DNA of 35,192 nucleotides, from positions 1 to 35,192 of the forward strand of contig CAYXGT010000018.1 of the NCBI GenBank assembly GCA_964464635.1, in the 5' to 3' direction. Numbering within the stretch: position 1 is the first letter of the stretch; each line of letters begins with the position of its first letter. The notes under the pieces were generated by a model that was given only the letters and a program-made list of their open reading frames with translations, was not told the DNA's origin and searched no databases. The stretch comes from CAYLMG01 sp964464635. Lineage in GTDB: Bacteria; Planctomycetota; Phycisphaerae; Sedimentisphaerales; Anaerobacaceae. A program made the translations under genes and the position numbers. Below, piece by piece: positions 8,842 through 17,297 of this stretch.

Positions 8842-9174
8842 CTAACCCAAAACAAAATCTATTTTTTTTATCCTCGCGCTCGGGCAGCAACTCTGCATAT
8901 GTTCCAGAATCTCAGGGCCGGTCAACTTAAGCTCATACAAGTATGAAGGAGATTCCGCCTGAACTTTTACATTACCATTCGATATCTGCACTATTCTGCA
9001 GTGTCTTCTCAACTCTTCAGGTAAAAGATTATCCCAGCACTCCGTTACGTCAACAAATACTCGTCTGGCCGGTTGTATCTGCTTCTGCACAAGCTGCTGC
9101 ACGCTGTCGGCTAATCTGACAGTCTCAAATGGAGCATTAACAAAACTATTGTTTGTTCTTTTACCTCTGTTCAA
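8842..9174 (-). CDS. dciA: DUF721/DciA family protein, probable replicative helicase loader
   Basis: A 110-residue basic protein matching the DUF721 (DciA) pattern: an N-terminal helical part, then a KH-like core seen in WDNLLPEELRRHCRIVQISNG, followed by NVKVQAESPSYLYELKLTGPEI. DciA proteins interact with and help load the replicative helicase DnaB in bacteria that lack DnaC/DnaI. The start codon is TTG with only a weak ribosome site, and no better in-frame start is seen. It lies between dnaN and gyrB, the usual place for this family; recF, often found here, is absent. Confidence 0.8.
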   Translation of the reverse strand: MNRGKRTNNSFVNAPFETVRLADSVQQLVQKQIQPARRVFVDVTECWDNLLPEELRRHCRIVQISNGNVKVQAESPSYLYELKLTGPEILEHMQSCCPSARIKKIDFVLG

Positions 9175-9264
9175 CTGCTATTTCCGTATAGATATGGGAA
9201 TGTTTGGCTTCTTTTTTTTATCTCAGCTTTTGATGTTGGTCTATAGTCGTTAGAATGCCGCCGT

Positions 9265-10371
9265 CTAACCGAGATTAATAGGCATTAGAACATACAGGAA
9301 ATCCTTGCCGCACTTGATAAGGCCTGGCCTGTCGGGCTGACCCAGCTCAAGGTCGAATTCCTGTTCAGGCATCACTCTTAAAGCGTCCATAATAAACTGT
9401 GGATTAAAGCCTATCTCAATCGGCTCGCCCTTGTAATTTATCGTCATTTCGACCTGTGCGTCTCCGGTCTCCGGGGCCCTGCAGGAGAACACAAGCGAGC
9501 CTTTTTTAATAGACAGCCTGACCCCTCTGGATTCCTCACTTGTGAGCAGTGCCGACCTCCTGACTGCGCTTAGCACCGCTTCAGTCGGCAGGGTTAACTT
9601 TTTATCGTAATCAGCCGGTATTATATCCTCATATTTGGGGAACGTTCCTTCCACAAGGTTCGAGCTTATAATAACATTCGCGCAGCTAAGCAGGACAAGG
9701 TTATCAACCAATCTCACAGCAACGATATCCTTGTCAGTGCCTCCTATTTTGCCCAGCAGGGACAAAGTCTTAGAAGGCACGATTATCTTTGCAGCTTCCA
9801 TCTTCTTCGACGGCGCGGCTGCCAGGTTTACCCTGCTTTTTGCAAGCCTTCTGCCGTCTGTTGCCACCATCGACATTTTTTTGCCCTTTACCTCCCAGAG
9901 AACCCCGTTCAACGCATAACGTGTGCTCTCCTTGGCTGTTGCGAAAAGGCAATGCTCTATTACTGTCTGCAGGTTTTGCAAGCCAATCTCTATATCGGGC
10001 TCGCCGTCGAAATCAGGCACCTTTGGGTATTGAGAGGCATCCTGTCCATATATAGTAAAATGGCTGTCGGAGCCGGTAATCTTACAGGTTCCTTCTTTGG
10101 CCTCAAAGGCCAGTACCTCATCGCTGCTTTCTCTCACAACAGAAGCAAGTTTATCGGCCGGCACGACAACCTCGCCGCTTTCCTCTATTTGCACCTCAGG
10201 AACCAGGCAGTTTATGCCTACCTCAAGGTCCGTTGCGCGTATGCGGACGTCTTTATCGCCTGCGGTTATCAAAACGCAGCGTAATATTGGTTTGGGTGTT
10301 CGGCTCGGTACAACTGATGTCAAGAGGGTGAGGGCCTCTGAAAGTGCAGCTCTATTGAAATTTATTTTCAT
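9265..10371 (-). CDS. dnaN: DNA polymerase III subunit beta (sliding clamp)
   Basis: The 368-residue length and the three repeated clamp domains match DnaN, the ring-shaped processivity factor that holds DNA polymerase III on DNA. Recognisable stretches are the N-terminal LTSVVPSRTPKPILRCVLI, the middle ATDGRRLAKSRV and the C-terminal end FLYVLMPINLG. It starts at an ATG with GGAG about eight bases upstream. It is first in the dnaN-dciA-gyrB unit, and no dnaA lies within the window on either side. Confidence 0.97.
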   Translation of the reverse strand: MKINFNRAALSEALTLLTSVVPSRTPKPILRCVLITAGDKDVRIRATDLEVGINCLVPEVQIEESGEVVVPADKLASVVRESSDEVLAFEAKEGTCKITGSDSHFTIYGQDASQYPKVPDFDGEPDIEIGLQNLQTVIEHCLFATAKESTRYALNGVLWEVKGKKMSMVATDGRRLAKSRVNLAAAPSKKMEAAKIIVPSKTLSLLGKIGGTDKDIVAVRLVDNLVLLSCANVIISSNLVEGTFPKYEDIIPADYDKKLTLPTEAVLSAVRRSALLTSEESRGVRLSIKKGSLVFSCRAPETGDAQVEMTINYKGEPIEIGFNPQFIMDALRVMPEQEFDLELGQPDRPGLIKCGKDFLYVLMPINLG

Positions 10372-10740
10372 AATTCATCTCCAAAAAGATATAGTAGTTT
10401 ACATAAGAATTGTGCAATCTACAACTCTTTTTCACAAAAAAGTTGTCGTTTTGCTAATTACATTTACTGCTTGTTTCAGGCCTGAGTCAGGAGGATTTTA
10501 CAGCAGGTCAGGATTTTTGTGTGTATAGTGGGAACAATTATAATAGTTTAAATTATTAGTAGTATAAGTAATATACACCCATAAAATTGTTGGTTTTAAT
10601 GGTCTTTTAGCGTAAGCGTTTTTATGTATGGGACTTATGTTTGTTTGGGGCTTATCTGCAATGTGGATTTCCTGTTAGTTTGTTTATTATTTGTCTTTTA
10701 TTTTAACAGGGTTAGGCGATTGGTTATCAATGGAGGGTGA
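10372..10740. other. AT-rich divergent intergenic region with weak origin-like features
   Basis: No gene is seen between dnaN and the marR transcript. The region holds a 41-base tract at 10535-10575 that is almost all A/T, as in a DNA-unwinding element. Several loose DnaA-box matches lie around it: TTTTTCACA (10428-10436) and, on the minus strand, CTATACACA (10520-10528) each differ at one position from TTATNCACA. TTATCTGCA (10652-10660) and the minus-strand AAATCCACA (10662-10670) differ at two. There is also a small palindrome, CCTGAGTCAGG, near 10481. Transcription diverges from here. None of this proves an origin. Confidence 0.3.
10421..10446. repeat. Inverted repeat in the dnaN leader
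   Basis: ACAACT (10421-10426) pairs with AGTTGT (10441-10446). Inside this, TTTTT and AAAAA extend the stem to 11 pairs with one bulged base and a CAC loop. It begins 50 bases upstream of the dnaN start and overlaps one DnaA-box-like sequence. Confidence 0.5.
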
Positions 10741-10825
10741 TTGAGGGTAGTTTTAACAGAATTATTAACAGGCTTCCAACGTTTTTATATGGTTCTGTTT
10801 TTAGCAGGAAAATTTAAAAAAAAGC

Positions 10826-10853
10826 TTGACAGATTGGTTCGCCCATATACAAT
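10826..10853 (+). promoter_or_regulatory. Near-consensus sigma-70-type promoter of the marR gene
   Basis: TTGACA (10826-10831) is followed after 16 bases by TACAAT (10848-10853). Transcription should start near 10860. This places the upstream in-frame TTG at 10741 outside the transcript and supports the ATG at 10891 as the start of the regulator. Confidence 0.75.
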
Positions 10854-10890
10854 TCATATATTAACTATTTATTTTTTTGGCGAGGTTTCT

Positions 10891-11364
10891 ATGACACTCA
10901 ATCAGGAATTAGGCCTGCGTAAAGGAATCAAGGTTCTGGAGCACGAGGCGCTGCTTAATATTTATTATACAGCAACCTGTTTTAGAAAAAGGGCAACAGA
11001 GTTTTTTAGGCAATATAGTCTTACAGACGTTCAGTTTAACGTTTTGATTCTTCTGGCGTACCAATCGGGCCCTGAGGGCGGCCTGAGCCAGGCACAGCTC
11101 AGTGACATGATGCTAGTTAACCGGGCTAACATCACCTCTCTCATAGACAGGATGGAAAAGGCCAAGCTGGTCGTTCGCACAGATGCAGCGGCTGACAGGC
11201 GAAGCAATATTATCAAGATGACGGCCCGGGGCAGAAAGCTATTTATAGCGGTTGAACCATTTTATGCCAGGCAGGTCAGAGAAATTATGTCGCGCTTAAA
11301 TGTGAAGGAGCAGAAAAAGCTAATCTCGTCACTTGAAAAAGTGCGCGTTAAACTTAATGTTTAA
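10891..11364 (+). CDS. MarR family transcriptional regulator
   Basis: A 157-residue winged-helix regulator. The DNA-binding part is the stretch TDVQFNVLILLAYQSG through LSQAQLSDMMLVNRANITSL, followed by the wing DRMEKAKLVVRTDAAADRR. MarR proteins act as dimers that usually repress and release DNA on binding a small ligand, often a phenolic or a CoA thioester. The start is the ATG at 10891, downstream of a strong promoter and a GGCGAGG site. The gene ends 50 bases before the large activase gene, in the same direction, so the activase is its most likely target along with its own promoter. Confidence 0.9.
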   Translation: MTLNQELGLRKGIKVLEHEALLNIYYTATCFRKRATEFFRQYSLTDVQFNVLILLAYQSGPEGGLSQAQLSDMMLVNRANITSLIDRMEKAKLVVRTDAAADRRSNIIKMTARGRKLFIAVEPFYARQVREIMSRLNVKEQKKLISSLEKVRVKLNV

Positions 11365-11414
11365 TTCCTCGTTTTATTTTTATAATATTACACTGTTTTT
11401 TCAGGGAGATTTTT

Positions 11415-14400
11415 ATGGAAGAGCAGTTAAAGCCGAGCCGATTATCGGCGGTAAGAGGTGAGCAGAGAATTACCGAGGCCCTCAGAAGAGGCGGCGAATT
11501 TTATGTCGGTATTGATATCGGCTCGACAAGCAGTGACGTTGTTATTATCGATGAGGCGGGAAAGGTCGTATTCGATGATTATCGTCGTACAATGGGACGG
11601 CCAATAGAGACAGTGCGGGAACAGTTAGCTTTGGTTTTTAAGCAGAGGGGTAATTCTGATTTTGTGCTGTGGGCGGTTACGGGTACGGCTGGCAGGTTTT
11701 TCGCTTCTTTAGCGGGCACACCCTTTGTCAACGAGGTCCCTGCGCAGGCTGCGGCTATTGGCAGGTTGTATCCTGATTTTGAGCGGGCGACTGTAATTGA
11801 GATGGGTGGGCAGGACAGCAAGCTGATTTTTCTCAGTAAGCAGGACGGCAGGAGCAGGGTGCATGATTTTGCCCTGAATACTGTTTGTGCCGCCGGTACA
11901 GGTTCATTTCTCGACCAGCAGGCCCAGCGGCTTGGTATAGATATTGAAGGAGAATTTGGCGAGCTTGCATTGAAAAGCAGAACGGTACCTCGTATGGCCG
12001 GCCGTTGCTCTGTTTTTGCAAAGAGCGATATGATACACCTGCAGCAGCAGGCGACGCCGAACTGCGATATTGTTGCCGGTTTGTGTCTTGCTCTCGCGAG
12101 GAATCTTAAAAGCAATCTCGGCTGCGGCAGGGATTTTGTAAAGCCGATAGTATTCACCGGCGGAGTCGCGGCCAATATCGGCGTGGTCAGAGCTTTAGAG
12201 AATGTTTTTGAACTGAAGCAGGGTGAGCTTATTGTGCCTGAGAAGCATTTTTTCACGGGTGCTATAGGGGCTGTGATGGTTGCAAAGGGGCGCGAAAGAG
12301 GGAAAAGCGACGGCAAGCTGGAGCTGAGTGTAATTGATGATTACCTTAAAGAGAGCGGCAGTGCTTTGAAGCAGGCGCCGCGTCGGCCGATACTACAAAA
12401 GCCGAAATTGCCACCTCCTGTGAGCAGGGTATATGAGGAACTGCTTGACGAGGCGGTTGAGCCGATAGATGCATACCTCGGTGTTGATGTAGGCTCGATA
12501 AGTACAAACGTAGCGGTAATAGATGAGAAAAAGAGGGTTTTAACTAAGGTTTATTTGATGACCGCGGGGAATCCCTTAGAAGCAGTTCGTCAGGGCCTTG
12601 ATATTGTGGGTAAAAAAGTTGTTGGTAAGGTGAATATCCTTGGGGCAGCTACGACGGGTTCGGGCAGGTATCTGACAGGTGATTTCATCGGGGCGGATAT
12701 TGTTATCAACGAGATTACAGCGCAGGCGGCGGGTGCGGCGATAGTGAATCCGAAAGTTGATACGATATTTGAGATTGGGGGTCAGGACAGCAAGTATATA
12801 TCTCTTGAGAATGGTGTAGTCGTTGATTTTGAGATGAATCATGCCTGTGCTGCGGGGACGGGCTCTTTTCTTGAGGAGCAGGCGCAGCGGCTTGGTATAA
12901 ATATTAAAGAGGAGTTTGCGGAAAAAGCGTTTGCGAGTGACGGGCCTATAAAGCTCGGCGAGCGGTGCACGGTCTTTATGGAATCGGATTTACTCAGTTA
13001 TCAGCAGCAGGGGGCTTGTACGGAGGATTTGGTAGCGGGATTGAGCTATTCGATAGTTTCTAATTATCTTAACCGTGTTGTCGGCAGGCGCAGGGTCGGT
13101 AACAATATTTGTTTCCAGGGTGGGACGGCGTTTAACAAGGCGGTGTGGTCTGCTTTTGAGCAGGTGACTGGAAAGCCGATTATGGTGCCGGACCATCATG
13201 AGGTTACCGGTGCTATCGGTGCGGCAGCTATATCGGCGGAGTATATGAAAAACAAAGGAAGCCAGCAGAGTAAATTCAGGGGATTTAAAAGTCTCGTTCA
13301 TATTGAGTATAGCGTTGAATCCTTTAACTGCGAACACTGTCCAAACAACTGTGAAATTAAGAAGGTTCAACTGCCCGGCTCGGAGCCTTTATACTATGGT
13401 TCACGTTGTGACAGGTATAATATTAAGCGAAAAGAGAGGTCCTCCGCGGGACTGGGAGCGTTCGAGTATCGTACACAAAAGATGTTTGAATTTGCGGGTT
13501 TGGACAGCAGGGCTCCTGATGGTCGAGTTTTGCAGGGAGGTAAAAAGACCGTCGGTATTCCGCTGGCGTTGATAGGGATTCATCTTTTGCCGATGTTCAG
13601 CCGGTTTTTCAAGGCTCTTGGTTTCGATGTGGTGCATTCCGGTAAGACGAACAAGAGGATAATCCGCAAAGGCGTGGAGTCAGTTACGGCCCAGACTTGT
13701 TTTCCGGTCAAGGTTGCATACGGTCACATACTGGAGCTTATTGAGAAAGGGGTTGATTATGTTTTTCTGCCGAGCATTGTGTCGATGACAGCCAATTTTC
13801 CTAAGAACAAGCATAACCAGTTATGTCCCTATGTTCAGTCGCTTTGTTATCAGATAAGTACAGCTTTTGCGGACAGGCTTGGTAATACTGAAATTTTGAC
13901 GGTTCCTCTCAGGCTGGGCGAGGGGGATAAGCTTCTTTATAAAACTTTCGGTAAGCTTGGTATTAAGCTTGGCGTTTCCCGCCGGGCTGTTAAGCGGGCT
14001 GTTGGTGAGGCAGTTGTGGCGCAGTCGAATTTTGAGCAGTCATTAAGAGACAAGGGAGCGGAGATTCTGGGGAACCTGAAGCAGGATGAAAGACTTTTTG
14101 TTCTGGTTTCCAGGCCATATAACGGCTGTGACGACGGTGTGAATCTTGAGCTGCCGAAGAAGCTGGCTGAGCATGGAGTGAAAGTGATGCCGATGGAGAT
14201 GCTTGACTTGTCAAAGGCGAAGCTCAGTGATGAACACCTTCATCGTTCAGTTTACTGGGTGTATGGTCAGAAGATATTGCGAGCAGCGGAGATAATAAAG
14301 AATGACGAGCGGCTGTTTTCTATATACCTTTCGAATTTCAGTTGCGGGCCTGATTCGTTTTTGATGACTTTTTTCAGAGATATAATGCTGCCGAAGCCGG

Positions 14401-15785
14401 GTTTGCAGCTTGAAATTGATGAGCATTCCGCGGATGCCGGTGTGATTACGCGCCTTGAAGCGTTCTTAGAGAGTTTAAAGCATTACAAGCCTGAGAAGGT
14501 AAAGAGCAGGCGTGAATTGATACAAAAGAGCGGGGCTGAAATTCCGGCGGGCCGGAAATGGTACGTTCCATATATGGGGGACAGCTCCTATGGTCTTGCA
14601 GCGGCTTTGAGAGCGTATGGTCAGCCGGCAGAAGTTATGCCGCTGGCAGATGAGGCAGCCTTGATTGACGGGCGAAGTTATACTTCGGGCAAGGAGTGTT
14701 TGCCGTGCGCGATTACTACTGGTGATATGCTTAAGGTGGTAAAGTCAGAAGGATTTGAGCCAAAAAAGACGGCTTTCTTTATGCCAACCGCTGGCGGTCC
14801 CTGCAGGTTCGGGATGTATAACTGTCTGCAAAGGCAGGTTTTAAGATATGTTGATTGCGAGGATGCGGCTGTTATTGCACCGAATCAGGACAGCAGCTTT
14901 TATACTGAGTTTGCAAAGATTGCAGGCGTTAAGAGCACCACGCAATTCAGTAAGGATTTATGGGTTTCTGTTGTGGGTCTTGATTTGCTCAGGAAGCTGA
15001 TTTTACGGCTGCGGCCGTTTGCTGTTGATTCGAAAGGGGCTGAGCATCTTTACCGGGACTGTATACGGCGATGGGAGGAAGCTGTAGAGCGTCGAAGCAG
15101 CCTGTCTGAGCTGCGGGCTCTGCTGGGGGATTTCGCGGAGGATTTTTCTTCACTTGAGCTTGACCAGACGGCTGCAAAGCCGCGAGTTGGGATAGTAGGC
15201 GAGATTTATGTTCGCAGTCATCCTTTTGCGAATGACAATGTGATAGGCCGGCTTGAGGCGCTTGGTGCAGTCTGTGATTTAGCGTCACTTGCAGAGTGGA
15301 TTTATTATACGAATTTTACTCGTGCCCGTATGGCAAGGCGCAAGGGACAGTGGAAGAATTTACTTACCAATTTAATTCAGAACTATATTCAGCGGAAAAT
15401 AGAGAAGTCGCTTGCCAAGCCTTTAGAGAAAAAATTTGGTCTGCTGGCGGAGGAACCGGTTGAGAAGACTCTTGAGATGGCAAGCCCCTATATCCATAAT
15501 ACGTTCGAGGGCGAAGCGATACTAAGCGTGGGCAAAACAATTGAGTATTATCATCAAGGCGTAGGCGGAGTTGTTAACGTTATGCCGTTTACGTGTATGC
15601 CCTCGACGATAGTGAGCACACAGACAAGACGTATCAGTGCCGATTGTGATGATATGCCGATTTTGAATCTGAGCTTCGACGGCCAGGAAGATTCGACGCT
15701 GACAACGAGGCTGGAAGCATTTGTTGAGCAGGTTCGTCAGAGACGAAGCTGCAATGTGGGTGTTGCTGAGCTTACGGCTGTTTAA
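11415..15785 (+). CDS. Double BadF/BcrA-type activase fused to 2-hydroxyglutaryl-CoA dehydratase-like domains
   Basis: The 1456 residues hold two tandem ASKHA ATPase domains of the BadF/BadG/BcrA/BcrD (HgdC) activase family. The first has GIDIGSTSSDVVIID near 32-46, GGQDSK near 131 and CAAGTGSFL with C158 and C198. The second has GVDVGSISTNVAVID near 356-370, GGQDSK near 455, and C478 and C518. In HgdC the two cysteines of each subunit bind a [4Fe-4S] cluster bridging a dimer; here all four are kept. A CxxCxxxC knuckle (C639, C642, C646) follows, then a DUF2229/dehydratase-like half with conserved-looking cysteines (C762, C804, C811, C977, C1095, C1098, C1130, C1136, C1394). The family couples ATP hydrolysis to low-potential electron transfer onto a partner reductase or dehydratase. 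The substrate is unknown. The start has AGGGAG upstream, and a MarR gene precedes it. Confidence 0.9.
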   Translation: MEEQLKPSRLSAVRGEQRITEALRRGGEFYVGIDIGSTSSDVVIIDEAGKVVFDDYRRTMGRPIETVREQLALVFKQRGNSDFVLWAVTGTAGRFFASLAGTPFVNEVPAQAAAIGRLYPDFERATVIEMGGQDSKLIFLSKQDGRSRVHDFALNTVCAAGTGSFLDQQAQRLGIDIEGEFGELALKSRTVPRMAGRCSVFAKSDMIHLQQQATPNCDIVAGLCLALARNLKSNLGCGRDFVKPIVFTGGVAANIGVVRALENVFELKQGELIVPEKHFFTGAIGAVMVAKGRERGKSDGKLELSVIDDYLKESGSALKQAPRRPILQKPKLPPPVSRVYEELLDEAVEPIDAYLGVDVGSISTNVAVIDEKKRVLTKVYLMTAGNPLEAVRQGLDIVGKKVVGKVNILGAATTGSGRYLTGDFIGADIVINEITAQAAGAAIVNPKVDTIFEIGGQDSKYISLENGVVVDFEMNHACAAGTGSFLEEQAQRLGINIKEEFAEKAFASDGPIKLGERCTVFMESDLLSYQQQGACTEDLVAGLSYSIVSNYLNRVVGRRRVGNNICFQGGTAFNKAVWSAFEQVTGKPIMVPDHHEVTGAIGAAAISAEYMKNKGSQQSKFRGFKSLVHIEYSVESFNCEHCPNNCEIKKVQLPGSEPLYYGSRCDRYNIKRKERSSAGLGAFEYRTQKMFEFAGLDSRAPDGRVLQGGKKTVGIPLALIGIHLLPMFSRFFKALGFDVVHSGKTNKRIIRKGVESVTAQTCFPVKVAYGHILELIEKGVDYVFLPSIVSMTANFPKNKHNQLCPYVQSLCYQISTAFADRLGNTEILTVPLRLGEGDKLLYKTFGKLGIKLGVSRRAVKRAVGEAVVAQSNFEQSLRDKGAEILGNLKQDERLFVLVSRPYNGCDDGVNLELPKKLAEHGVKVMPMEMLDLSKAKLSDEHLHRSVYWVYGQKILRAAEIIKNDERLFSIYLSNFSCGPDSFLMTFFRDIMLPKPGLQLEIDEHSADAGVITRLEAFLESLKHYKPEKVKSRRELIQKSGAEIPAGRKWYVPYMGDSSYGLAAALRAYGQPAEVMPLADEAALIDGRSYTSGKECLPCAITTGDMLKVVKSEGFEPKKTAFFMPTAGGPCRFGMYNCLQRQVLRYVDCEDAAVIAPNQDSSFYTEFAKIAGVKSTTQFSKDLWVSVVGLDLLRKLILRLRPFAVDSKGAEHLYRDCIRRWEEAVERRSSLSELRALLGDFAEDFSSLELDQTAAKPRVGIVGEIYVRSHPFANDNVIGRLEALGAVCDLASLAEWIYYTNFTRARMARRKGQWKNLLTNLIQNYIQRKIEKSLAKPLEKKFGLLAEEPVEKTLEMASPYIHNTFEGEAILSVGKTIEYYHQGVGGVVNVMPFTCMPSTIVSTQTRRISADCDDMPILNLSFDGQEDSTLTTRLEAFVEQVRQRRSCNVGVAELTAV

Positions 15786-15828
15786 TGATGGGGAATTATT
15801 AACGAGTCTTGGGGGTGGTCGATTTTTT

Positions 15829-15857
15829 TAGACATTTCCTTTTGATTATAGTATAAT
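15829..15857 (+). promoter_or_regulatory. Predicted promoter of the RNase P RNA gene
   Basis: TAGACA (15829-15834) is followed after 17 bases by a perfect TATAAT (15852-15857). Transcription would begin near 15864, about 16 bases before the first helix of the RNA. Confidence 0.75.
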
Positions 15858-15879
15858 ATTGTACAGTTCTATGATAATT

Positions 15880-16389
15880 GATTGAGTGGGTCGGGCGGTC
15901 GCCCCTGCTGTTTCGATTTGCGAATCAAAACGGCAGGGGAGGAAAGTCCGAGCAGGACAGGGCACGGTGGTGGCTAACAGCCACCCGGAGCGATCCGCGG
16001 GAAAGTGCCGCAGAAACTACACAGCCGATGGCCCTTTTTGGGTACAGGTGAAGGTGAAATGGTGCGGTAAGAGCGCACCGCGATGCCGGTGACGGCGTCG
16101 GCAGGGCAAACCCCACCGCCTGCAAGACCAAATATGCTGAGCGGGATTCTTTCGGATTCCGTTGCCTGGCCCGGGTAATATCAGCGGGTAGGTTGCTTGT
16201 CGAGAAATCGGCAGAGCCGGTTGGTAACGGCCGGTCAAGTTAAATGGCCGCTGCCCCGCACCTATTTTGAAGAATAAGCAGAAAGTTTTGGTAAGGGTGT
16301 TGAACTGTATTTATAAGTAACGTTTATTTTGGCTTGTTTTTCAAAATAGGTGCGGGGATACAAAACTCGGCTTACAGGCCCACTCAATC
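15880..16389 (+). ncRNA. rnpB: RNase P RNA (catalytic RNA for tRNA 5' maturation), type A-like
   Basis: The universal 5' core GAGGAAAGTCCGAGC starts at 15939, and the 3' core ACAAAACTCGGCTTA lies at 16360-16374; together these form helix P4. The ends pair into a 13-pair P1 helix (15880-15892 with 16377-16389, one G-U). P3 is visible as CCCCTGC pairing with GCAGGGG around a GATT/AATC hairpin, and the CAGAAACTACA segment and the GGCAAACCCCACC stretch of the P15 region are present. The length, about 510 nt, exceeds the usual 350-400 nt. About 100 nt of that is an expanded helix at 16254-16357, the P18 position. RNase P RNA works with the RnpA protein, which is not in this window. Confidence 0.95.
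16254..16357 (+). repeat. 18-base perfect inverted repeat forming an expanded P18 helix in rnpB
   Basis: CCCCGCACCTATTTTGAA (16254-16271) is perfectly complementary to 16340-16357, enclosing 68 AT-rich bases. In type A RNase P RNAs the helix here (P18) is usually under ten pairs with a tetraloop. No target-site duplication flanks it. Confidence 0.85.
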
Positions 16390-16401
16390 TTTTTGAAAAA
16401 T

Positions 16402-16433
16402 AAACCGCCGGTCAACTGGGTCGCCGGCGGTTT
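16402..16433. terminator. Rho-independent terminator between rnpB and the convergent lipoprotein gene
   Basis: A ten-pair perfect stem (AAACCGCCGG with CCGGCGGTTT) is followed by a T-run on the plus strand. An A-rich stretch lies before it, giving a U-run on the minus strand. It can end both rnpB and the ilv operon. Confidence 0.9.
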
Positions 16434-16464
16434 TATATTTAACCAGGCTGAGGCAAGAGACTTT

Positions 16465-17280
16465 TTACCAGACGTCTGCCTCGACTTCTTCAATATTTTT
16501 CTCGAAATCGACTTTCCATTTTTTAACGTAAGAGCCTAATTTGATTTTAACAGTAACTATATCGTATTCGACCCCCATCTGGATAACGCCTTCGCTGAGA
16601 CTGAGGTGGCTGAATTTAACGCCTGAGACGGTATTTATTTTTGCTATATCCGCGGGTGAGCTTTCTAATTTGGTGATGGCGCCTTCGAGTGCCTGGTTGG
16701 CCATACCGCCGCAGACCTGGATGATATGGTTGTCTTCGCTGACCTGAGCCAAATCTTTTTGTGTGTTTTCCTGAACCTTATTTAGTATTTCAAGAAGTCT
16801 CGCGCTCGGATTGCTGTAAGGTTTGTTGAGCATCTCTTTGTCGATTACCATAGAGCATTCGAAGAATGCGTTTGCATTCGGCTGTGCGAAGAGTGTTTTT
16901 GGCTTTTCGTCTTCGATGAACAGGTACTTTCGCTGGGCCATCGGCTCATTTTCGTCGAATGCCGCCATTTTCAGCCATAATTTGTAATCTTTTTTCTTTT
17001 GTCCTGTAACTGCGATTACGTTTTTGCTCTGGCTGAGCAGCTCGTATTCTGGCATAAACATCTCGTCAATCGCGTCAGCGGAGTTGCTAAGCCGCAGGCC
17101 GGTGCCGTAGTATCCGCCGATGATGTCCGCATTAGTCGGTGCGGTTTCTTTTTTTACGAAGGTGACAATGTCGGCAGGATTACTGCAGCCGACAAGGTTA
17201 AGAGCTATCAGGGCAAAGGCCAGGGCAGGAAGAGATTTTTTAATAAGCCGGGTTTTTTGTTTAGTGTTTTTGTTTTGCAT
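16465..17280 (-). CDS. Lipoprotein of unknown function
   Basis: A 271-residue protein with a basic N-terminus, a hydrophobic stretch and the lipobox LVGC with the lipidated Cys at residue 32, so it should sit in a membrane facing the periplasm. The rest has no motif I recognise. It starts 17 bases after ilvC on the same strand and shares the terminator at the end of the ilv operon, so it is probably co-transcribed with it. There is no sequence evidence that it takes part in amino acid synthesis. Confidence 0.75.
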   Translation of the reverse strand: MQNKNTKQKTRLIKKSLPALAFALIALNLVGCSNPADIVTFVKKETAPTNADIIGGYYGTGLRLSNSADAIDEMFMPEYELLSQSKNVIAVTGQKKKDYKLWLKMAAFDENEPMAQRKYLFIEDEKPKTLFAQPNANAFFECSMVIDKEMLNKPYSNPSARLLEILNKVQENTQKDLAQVSEDNHIIQVCGGMANQALEGAITKLESSPADIAKINTVSGVKFSHLSLSEGVIQMGVEYDIVTVKIKLGSYVKKWKVDFEKNIEEVEADVW

Positions 17281-17297
17281 TGTTCCGCTCTCTAAAT

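Noticed and set aside
11579..12316. 245-codon minus-strand frame inside the activase gene
   Set aside because: Shadow of the GC-rich codon pattern of the plus-strand gene; low-complexity Ala/Pro/Ser composition.
15886..16238. Short open frames on both strands within 15886-16238
   Set aside because: These overlap the core of RNase P RNA, which explains the sequence fully.
16254..16357. Integrated mobile element with terminal repeats in rnpB
   Set aside because: No target-site duplication or second copy was found in the window; kept only as an alternative to helix expansion.
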